This document shows, one piece after another, positions 33,251 through 38,558 of a stretch of DNA of 38,558 nt. The translations under genes were made by a program, and so were the position numbers. The notes under the pieces are model-generated. The model did no database searches and was not told the origin of the DNA. It saw nothing but the letters and a program-made list of their open reading frames with translations. Source of the stretch: Bacteroidales bacterium (GTDB lineage Bacteria; Bacteroidota; Bacteroidia; Bacteroidales; VadinHA17); the NCBI GenBank assembly GCA_022865305.1, contig JALHSP010000149.1, forward strand, positions 1 to 38,558, read 5' to 3'. Within the stretch, counting starts at the first letter, position 1, and the number at the start of each line of letters is the position of its first letter.

Positions 33251-33889
33251 TTAAACTAGTTTTCTGATAAGCATTAGTCCATCTCTGACCGGAAGAATCA
33301 CCTTCTCGATATTTTTATCCTTCCGGATAATTTCATTGAATTCAATTATTCCTCTCGTCTGAGGATCTTTAGTGTTTTTATCAAGCACCTTGTCGCCCCA
33401 TAGTACATTATCGGCAATAATGATACCTCCGTGTCGCAATTTAGGTAAAGTAATTTTATAGTACTCTGCATACTCACGCTTGTCCCCATCAATATATGCA
33501 AGCTCAAACTGAAGGTCAAGATCAGGAATTATTTCCTGTGCCCTGCCTGTAAGCTGAACAATTTTCGATTCTACTCCTGCTTTACAGAAATATGAGTGAC
33601 TGAATTCATTCATTTCATCATTTATTTCAATGGTATATAGCTTCCCCCACGGCTTAAGCCCCTTTGCTAAACAAATTGCCGAGTATCCCGTAAAAGTGCC
33701 GATCTCAAGGATCCGTTCAGGATTTATCATCCTTGAAAGAAACTCCAGGAGCTTACCCTGTAAATGACCTGTTACCATATTCGGATTGACAAACCTGATA
33801 TATGTCTGCCTGTAGAGATCTTCCAGGACAGGATCTTCCGCCGATGAATGTTCAAGCATATATTTTTCCAGCTTTTTGTCCACGATCAT
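33251..33889 (-). CDS. SAM-dependent O-methyltransferase, class I (CCoAOMT-like)
   Basis: This 212-residue enzyme belongs to the small cation-dependent O-methyltransferase family (PF01596). It has the SAM motif ILEIGTFTGYSAICLAKGL (residues about 58-76), an acidic ribose-binding residue in LYTIEINDEM, and metal-binding Asp residues in YIDGDKREYAEYY and IIADNVLWGDKVLD. GMVTGHLQG-type start (NMVTGHLQGKLLEFLSRM) is typical of bacterial members. The start overlaps the stop of the upstream M16 peptidase gene by four bases, so they are co-translated; this pairing is frequent in Bacteroidales, though its reason is not known to me. Confidence 0.93.
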   Translation of the reverse strand: MIVDKKLEKYMLEHSSAEDPVLEDLYRQTYIRFVNPNMVTGHLQGKLLEFLSRMINPERILEIGTFTGYSAICLAKGLKPWGKLYTIEINDEMNEFSHSYFCKAGVESKIVQLTGRAQEIIPDLDLQFELAYIDGDKREYAEYYKITLPKLRHGGIIIADNVLWGDKVLDKNTKDPQTRGIIEFNEIIRKDKNIEKVILPVRDGLMLIRKLV

Positions 33890-35106
33890 TTGTATATCAG
33901 GGTAGATAATGATGAAGGATGAAAAATGTCATTCGCTATTTCAAGCAATTCAGAAGATGTAACAGCATCAATCTTTTTGCAGATATCTTCAAGAGTATCG
34001 ATCCTGTTAAAGACCAGAAGACTCTTACCAAGACTAAGCATCAGGTTCTCGTGGTTCTCATAACCTCTTGCCAGATAGCCTTTAATCTGATTTTTTGCCC
34101 TGCTCAGCTGTATAATTCCGAGTTTTTTTGATCTGAGCTTATCCAGTTCAGACCTTGTAACAGAAATACTTTTTTCAAGGTTGCGGCTATCGGTACCAAA
34201 ATATATTGAAAAGACTCCTGTATCGCAATAGGTATTATAATATGATTCCACGTCATATGCAAGCCCATTTTTTTCACGAAGCGACAAATTTAATCTTGAG
34301 TTCATTCCCTGTCCTCCGAGAAGGTTATTAAGCAGGAACATCCCCATTCTGCGTTTGTCTTTCAGAGCGTATGCGGCATTTCCTATGATACAATGATTCT
34401 GGTTTGTAGCCATCTTTTTTATTAATGTTGATGGCTTATACAAACTTAATATGCTGCTCCTGTTATTTTTCTTTTTTGCCGGAACTGCCCCGAAGTATTT
34501 TAAAAACAGTCTCAGGATTTTATTATCTTCGATATTGCCTGCCGAGCAAAAAACCATCTGCCTGGGATCATAATTCCTTGAAATAAATCCGTAAAGAGTT
34601 TTCCGTGTAAATGATCTCACTGTATCGGGTGTACCCAGTATATTACGGCCTAATGGTTGCCCCGGAAAGACCATCTCCTCAAACTCGTCAAAGATCATTT
34701 CTGCCGGGTTATCGAGGTAAGAATTAATCTCTTCAATGATCACAGCTTTTTCTTTATCAATCTCTTTTTCCGGAAAGACTGAGTTGAATGCAATATCGCT
34801 TATTATTTCAACCGCTCTTTCATAATCACCTTTCATGAAGGATCCATGGATAGCTGTTTCTTCCTTGGTGGTATATGCATTGAGTTCTCCGCCCACATCT
34901 TCAAGACGGCTCAGTACATGATATGATTTCCTTTTCCGTGTTCCTTTGAAAAGCATATGTTCAATGAAATGGGCAATACCATGTTCCCCGGCTGCTTCAT
35001 CGCGTGAACCCGCACAAATCATAAGGCCGCAATGTGCTGCTAACCCTTTTGTCCTGTGGTGAACAAGCCTGATGCCGTTATCGAGTGTATGAAGGAAAAG
35101 GTTCAT
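33886..35106 (-). CDS. Single-unit M16 zinc peptidase (MPP/PqqL-like), cytoplasmic
   Basis: This 406-residue protein carries the inverted zinc motif HFIEH (His46, Glu49, His50) within GEHGIAHFIEHMLFKGT, with the distal Glu in KAVIIEEINSYLDNP. The C-terminal half has NNLLGGQGMNSRLNLSLREK and GLAYDVESYYNTYCDTGVF, the R/Y substrate-binding segment of one-unit M16B peptidases. No signal peptide is present, so it should be cytoplasmic. Length matches the mitochondrial-processing-peptidase-like family. It is the first gene of a two-gene operon with the O-methyltransferase and is divergent from tRNA-Phe. Confidence 0.93.
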   Translation of the reverse strand: MNLFLHTLDNGIRLVHHRTKGLAAHCGLMICAGSRDEAAGEHGIAHFIEHMLFKGTRKRKSYHVLSRLEDVGGELNAYTTKEETAIHGSFMKGDYERAVEIISDIAFNSVFPEKEIDKEKAVIIEEINSYLDNPAEMIFDEFEEMVFPGQPLGRNILGTPDTVRSFTRKTLYGFISRNYDPRQMVFCSAGNIEDNKILRLFLKYFGAVPAKKKNNRSSILSLYKPSTLIKKMATNQNHCIIGNAAYALKDKRRMGMFLLNNLLGGQGMNSRLNLSLREKNGLAYDVESYYNTYCDTGVFSIYFGTDSRNLEKSISVTRSELDKLRSKKLGIIQLSRAKNQIKGYLARGYENHENLMLSLGKSLLVFNRIDTLEDICKKIDAVTSSELLEIANDIFHPSSLSTLIYK

Positions 35107-35225
35107 TATTATTTACAGGTAAGGATGCAAATGTACCATATAGGCAAAATGATTCCAAATTGATTTTTTCAGGTCAAAGTTTTGCTTACTCAGTTTTGAG
35201 ATATATATTTGCAATCCGAAAAGGA

Positions 35226-35298
<73 letters not shown>

Positions 35299-35313
35299 CT
35301 TATTTAAATCGCA

Positions 35314-35352
35314 AATCCCTTTAATTTAATAAGTTAGAGGGATTTTATTTTA
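35314..35352 (+). terminator. Terminator of tRNA-Phe
   Basis: AATCCCT (35314-35320) pairs with AGGGATT (35338-35344) over a 17-base AT loop, followed by TTATTTTAT. It begins 16 bases after the tRNA. Confidence 0.65.
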
Positions 35353-35354
35353 TT

Positions 35355-35373
35355 AGGGGACGCTACAGGGGAC
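35355..35373 (+). repeat. Short direct repeat downstream of tRNA-Phe, possible recombinase site
   Basis: AGGGGAC occurs at 35355-35361 and 35367-35373 (12-base period) directly after the terminator of tRNA-Phe, in the same relative place as the ATTTGTATC pair beside tRNA-Leu. The rest of the gap, 35374-35645, is very AT-rich and shows no gene. Confidence 0.35.
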
Positions 35374-35645
35374 ATATTAACGATGGTTTATGTATTTTTG
35401 TTTAATTCAGCTGGGCCCATATATCGAATTCCTAAAACCCTTTAATTCAACATATTATATAGATTTTTTTTCTATAGGGTACACTGATGGGGAAAGATAG
35501 TACGTTCCTCAATCATTATGAATTGAATTCTTGTTAATTATACACTGTTTATCCCATTTTATTTTGTATAAAATCTCAAAAATTAAAAGGATTTTTAAAC
35601 ATAACACAAGAAAAAATGTTAAATTTGATAAAACTATAACACACC

Positions 35646-36341
35646 ATGAAAACAAAAATTTTGACTAAAGAAGCATTATTTTATTCAAAAGGATTTCGTG
35701 AAGACTTACAAGCCCTCTTTGATTTGGATGATAAAAAGTTTGAAATGATCGTTGATTGGTTAAAACAAATAACAAAATTCAGCCAGATTGGTGATCCCGA
35801 TGAACTAATTGAAATTTCACGAACAACTAAGTTATCAATAGACGATATATCAAAATGCTTTCGTGCTAATATATTTATTGCCCTTAAGGGGGCCGACGAA
35901 AAAGTTTCCACCGAAGACATTATTAATGATATAGTTGATGCAAATATAATGTCCCCTGAAGATCCCATCAATCGAATCAGATTATTAAATTCATATTTAC
36001 AAAAAATTGTATTTGAAAAAGTAAAAAAAACTCAACCTAAATTACCATTAAAATATATAAAAAAAATAAATACAAAATGTATATTTATTTCTGAATTTGA
36101 AAGTGTTTTCGATATTACAGAAAATAAGCCTGAAACCTACAAACCAATTATTAATTCAGTTCATCCTGCGATTACATTAGAATTGAATTTCGAAGATGAA
36201 GAAAATGCACCCTTGGGTATATTGTTAAACCAAGAAGACTTAGTTAAACTAATAAAATGGCTCGAACTTTCAAAAATAGAATTAAGTATCGCTTCTAAGA
36301 TAATACCAAATAAACTGTTAATAATGGAGGATGGAGCTTAA
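35646..36341 (+). CDS. Soluble protein of unknown function, first gene of a three-gene island cluster
   Basis: I do not recognise a family. This 231-residue protein has no signal or membrane helix. The N-terminal half is helical (FYSKGFREDLQALFDLDDKK, ISRTTKLSIDDISKCFRANI, STEDIINDIVDANIMSPEDP). The C-terminal half is strand-rich (INTKCIFISEFESVFDIT, NSVHPAITLELNFEDEENAP, GILLNQEDLVKLIKWLELSK). The second half has a faint COMM-domain look, but that is only an impression. The DNA is much more AT-rich than the backbone. The next gene starts two bases after its stop, so they form an operon with the two membrane proteins that follow. Confidence 0.75.
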   Translation: MKTKILTKEALFYSKGFREDLQALFDLDDKKFEMIVDWLKQITKFSQIGDPDELIEISRTTKLSIDDISKCFRANIFIALKGADEKVSTEDIINDIVDANIMSPEDPINRIRLLNSYLQKIVFEKVKKTQPKLPLKYIKKINTKCIFISEFESVFDITENKPETYKPIINSVHPAITLELNFEDEENAPLGILLNQEDLVKLIKWLELSKIELSIASKIIPNKLLIMEDGA

Positions 36342-36343
36342 TA

Positions 36344-36931
36344 ATGAAAAAACAAAAACCAGCATTAGAGGAAGAATTTGACTTAATATCATTGTACCTA
36401 AAATCAGGAGAAGATAAAAACATTTTCGTCTCTGAGAATCTATTTCCATCTATTTATAAAAAGACGACAAAGGAACCGGAACAATTAAAGGATACTACAC
36501 GATTGTTAGAAGAGTTACTTCGAGAATATAAAAAATATTCTCCACCAAAAACGATAGAATCCATCTATGAAAATTTTTTTAAAAATATTACTAATGTTTT
36601 TGAAGAAAAAACCAAGCCAATAACCGAAATGCTTAACTCTTTTAAATCAGAATCTCATCAAGAACATAAATTATTATATACAATGACTGGAAATATTAGT
36701 AAGCAGTTAGATCAATTAAAGGAAGAAAACAGGGAGTTGAGAAAATTATTAGATGATAAGTATTCTGCAAAAGAACTTTTTATTTTATCTGTTATTATTT
36801 CAATTGCCCTTGGACTTTCTATTGTAGGATGGTTTACATTAGACATAAAACTTATACATCCCATTTTGTCCATTCCGATTTTAATTGGCAGTATTGGATT
36901 TTCAGTACTTTCATATTGGAAAATGAAATAA
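36344..36931 (+). CDS. Coiled-coil protein with C-terminal membrane hairpin
   Basis: I do not recognise a family. Residues 1-60 are acidic and polar, 60-140 form long amphipathic helices with coiled-coil character (LLEELLREYKKYSPPK, GNISKQLDQLKEENRELRKL), and 145-190 contain two close membrane helices (LFILSVIISIALGLSIVGWF and HPILSIPILIGSIGFSVLSY) before a short basic end. It is thus a membrane-anchored protein with its bulk in the cytoplasm. A good ribosome site, GGATGGAG, lies just upstream of ATG 36344. It is the middle gene, two bases after the first and seven before the third. Confidence 0.75.
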   Translation: MKKQKPALEEEFDLISLYLKSGEDKNIFVSENLFPSIYKKTTKEPEQLKDTTRLLEELLREYKKYSPPKTIESIYENFFKNITNVFEEKTKPITEMLNSFKSESHQEHKLLYTMTGNISKQLDQLKEENRELRKLLDDKYSAKELFILSVIISIALGLSIVGWFTLDIKLIHPILSIPILIGSIGFSVLSYWKMK

Positions 36932-36938
36932 GAAAAAT

Positions 36939-37319
36939 ATGTCTCCCTCTCCTTATCCTTATTTTTTCCTTCTTTTATTGGCATATTTAATTTTGGAAAT
37001 TTTGTGGTTATTAATAAAAAAAGAATCATTTATTATTCATGCTTTTAAATACTTTATAAAATCACTTCTGGATATTGCAAATGAGATAATTAAAGGCAAA
37101 AGCGGACAGAGATTTTGTGGTATATTGGTAGCCATACAATCTATTGCGGCGGTTGTTTTATTAATATGGTTCTTTCAAAGTAGTTTTACAATACATGAAT
37201 TTAAACCAATACTTTTTATTCTACTTTTTATTTTATTTTTTGTTCCTGGATTAATGCTTTTAACTTATTATATAAACCGACGAACTATTGCTTATTGTAA
37301 TAAAAATCTTAGTGATTAA
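36939..37319 (+). CDS. Small membrane protein, third gene of the island cluster
   Basis: I do not recognise a family. The 126-residue protein has three membrane helices (about residues 8-25, 62-80 and 89-112), an amphipathic cytoplasmic stretch between the first two (HAFKYFIKSLLDIANEIIKG), and a short basic tail. No catalytic motif is seen. It begins seven bases after the coiled-coil gene and shares its AT-rich composition, so it is likely its membrane partner. It is convergent with the Rep gene, 101 bases away, and that gap shows no clear terminator. Confidence 0.7.
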   Translation: MSPSPYPYFFLLLLAYLILEILWLLIKKESFIIHAFKYFIKSLLDIANEIIKGKSGQRFCGILVAIQSIAAVVLLIWFFQSSFTIHEFKPILFILLFILFFVPGLMLLTYYINRRTIAYCNKNLSD

Positions 37320-37420
37320 ATTTTATAGTATAAAATATACATTACCAGAATGAATATAATATCAAACAAATTAAATCTATTTACTACCAGATTGATAATA
37401 TTCTTGAAAATTTAAAATAA

Positions 37421-38320
37421 TTATTCTTTTAGTTTCTTTTGTGAATGATAAATAGTTTCATTTAATATATCTAGGTCTTCATATATTTTTTCGTTTGGTC
37501 TGAATTTGAATCCTGCTACTTTGTAATTATCAGTTATATATACATTATATTTCTCCGGACTTTCTGGAATCTGATCAAAATACTTATCTCGCTCTGAGCT
37601 GTCAAAGTTTATTGACGTGAATAGTCTTGAAACATCCCTTGAACAATGCCAAGGTAAATGGCTAAACTCAATATCATTCTTGGTTATATACTTCGTTAAA
37701 TAACCTATTAATGACTTTCTATTTTTATCTACTTTTTTTACATCCACGCCATTATAGTTTTCTGTTTTAATCTCTTTAAGTACATCAACTCCTTTTTCCC
37801 TTTCAGAAGCTAAACAGGAGGCCATAAAGCCATTTACTTTAATGATTGGCATATAATCATTAGTTAACATATGAAAATGAATTGTACCATTCTTCTGCCG
37901 TTCTGCAATCCACAAATACGATTTTAAACTACAGTTTGTCCTGCAACGAGTTAGCCAGGTATTAAAAATTTTATAACATATTTCATCAGATAATCCACAA
38001 GGGAAGCTGATTGAATAAAATGCTAGAAAATTTTTACTTTTCTTAAGCCGACTGAGAGCATGACATTTTTTCCTGACTTTCGATTTATTCAGTTTATAAC
38101 TTTTTTTATTCTCCTTTAATATTTTTTCATCAATCGGGAATGATTCTTCTATTATTTTTTTTACCTCTTCTCTGATCTTTTCTTTTACCTGATTCCTATG
38201 ATCTCTCTTTACTGTGATAATTTCCCCATCAACAATCCTTTTATTTGATGAACCACTAAACAAAGAAATTAGTTTCCTTCTATTAAGTGAAATGCTTGAA
38301 TAAGAAATTTGATGTGACAT
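37421..38320 (-). CDS. HUH-family rolling-circle replication initiator (Rep)
   Basis: This 299-residue protein carries the three motifs of a Rep endonuclease in order: motif 1 FLAFYSISFP (98-107), the HUH metal site IHFHML (His148 and His150), and the nucleophile motif GYLTKYITK with Tyr207 and Tyr211 spaced as in two-tyrosine Reps. It cuts one strand at an origin and stays bound to the 5' end. The N-terminal 90 residues are basic. Reps of this style occur in small Bacteroidota plasmids, microviruses and integrated elements. Upstream of its start are iteron-like ATTATAGG repeats. The gene marks the second island as a mobile element or relic. Confidence 0.85.
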   Translation of the reverse strand: MSHQISYSSISLNRRKLISLFSGSSNKRIVDGEIITVKRDHRNQVKEKIREEVKKIIEESFPIDEKILKENKKSYKLNKSKVRKKCHALSRLKKSKNFLAFYSISFPCGLSDEICYKIFNTWLTRCRTNCSLKSYLWIAERQKNGTIHFHMLTNDYMPIIKVNGFMASCLASEREKGVDVLKEIKTENYNGVDVKKVDKNRKSLIGYLTKYITKNDIEFSHLPWHCSRDVSRLFTSINFDSSERDKYFDQIPESPEKYNVYITDNYKVAGFKFRPNEKIYEDLDILNETIYHSQKKLKE

Positions 38321-38357
38321 AATTCATTGTTTGAAATGTTTGTACTTTAATAAATCC

Positions 38358-38406
38358 ATTATAGGTTATTATAGGTTATTATTATAGGTTAAAAAAAATT
38401 ATAGGA
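38358..38406. repeat. Iteron-like ATTATAGG repeats upstream of rep
   Basis: ATTATAGGTT occurs at 38358-38367, 38368-38377 and 38381-38390, and a fourth ATTATAGG at 38398-38405, all in the same orientation. They begin 38 bases before the Rep start. The position fits Rep-binding iterons of a replication origin or an autoregulatory site; binding is inferred. Confidence 0.55.
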
Positions 38407-38557
38407 AAGCCGGTATAATGTTATCCTTGTAAAATCGTTTCAGGAATTGTCTTTTTCGACGATCATAAACATTCATATATAGCCAGTCTGAATGTTTCTC
38501 GTTCAGGAACTTAGAGAACCAATTTAGACTATGGACAAATGTCCACTTTTTAGCCTC
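38399..38557 (-). CDS. 3' end of an unidentified gene, cut by the window edge
   Basis: The minus strand is open from the window edge to TAA at 38399-38401, giving 52 residues: they include FVHSLNWFSKFLNEKHSDWL, MNVYDRRKRQFLKRFYK and the end DNIIPAFL. The sequence is helical and basic with many aromatic residues, as in a DNA-binding protein, but I cannot name a family. Its stop codon lies inside the fourth ATTATAGG repeat, 78 bases before the Rep start, so it could be the first gene of the rep transcript. Confidence 0.45.
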   Translation of the reverse strand, partial: EAKKWTFVHSLNWFSKFLNEKHSDWLYMNVYDRRKRQFLKRFYKDNIIPAFL

Positions 38558-38558
38558 T

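Noticed and set aside
35590-37320. CRISPR or phage-type arrays in the second island
   Set aside because: I looked for regularly spaced repeats and phage structural genes and saw none; the only array is the short ATTATAGG set before rep.

Overview
The window looks like chromosomal DNA of a Bacteroidota bacterium, probably of the Bacteroidales/Marinilabiliales type. The DNA is AT-rich and most starts lack a strong Shine-Dalgarno sequence. The gene families fit too: paired OmpR-type two-component systems with RND efflux, LytS/LytTR pairs, M16 peptidase next to an O-methyltransferase, a PepSY-like lipoprotein, CotH, DUF302 and AbiE. This assignment is inference from gene content; no rRNA or marker gene is present.

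Layout. 1-2.8 kb: a small secreted Gln/Arg/Glu-rich protein, a DmpA-type P1 peptidase and a membrane protein. 2.8-10.6 kb (minus): a PepSY-like lipoprotein, then a five-gene operon transcribed as response regulator, histidine kinase, TolC-like, adaptor, RND pump. A similar operator-like motif lies before the PepSY gene and before the regulator. 10.6-14.5 kb: a second OmpR-type kinase/regulator pair, divergent from a cysteine-rich exported protein, then a DUF302/cation-transporter-like operon. Four helically phased TTAAC sites lie in the divergent spacer. 14.5-18.3 kb: a 92-bp repeat also found at 10.7 kb, a small membrane gene next to a decayed DUF4405-like gene, a LytS/LytTR pair, and a protein that appears C-terminally truncated. 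18.3-21.8 kb: a PQQ-like beta-propeller protein, a comparatively GC-rich aldo/keto reductase and an AraC-type regulator.

22.0-27.75 kb is a defence-type island. It runs from a severed outer-membrane-barrel gene to tRNA-Leu and carries McrB, a McrC that lacks its nuclease domain, and an AbiE pair whose toxin is also cut short where it meets McrC tail to tail. A small unknown gene follows, with a G-tract leader, lying between two similar palindromes. 27.9-35.1 kb is ordinary backbone: CotH, a two-domain M16 peptidase, tRNA-Gly, an SH3-like protein, an O-methyltransferase and a second M16 peptidase. Past tRNA-Phe (35.3 kb to the end) there is a second, very AT-rich island: three co-directional unknown genes (one soluble, two membrane), an HUH rolling-circle Rep with iteron-like repeats at its 5' side, and the 3' end of a further gene.

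Both islands start just downstream of a tRNA gene, with the same order: tRNA, terminator hairpin, closely spaced direct repeat. The best leads are this shared architecture, the mcrC/abiEii junction, the three-gene cluster beside Rep, and the two regulatory motifs. All calls come from reading the sequence; no database search was made.
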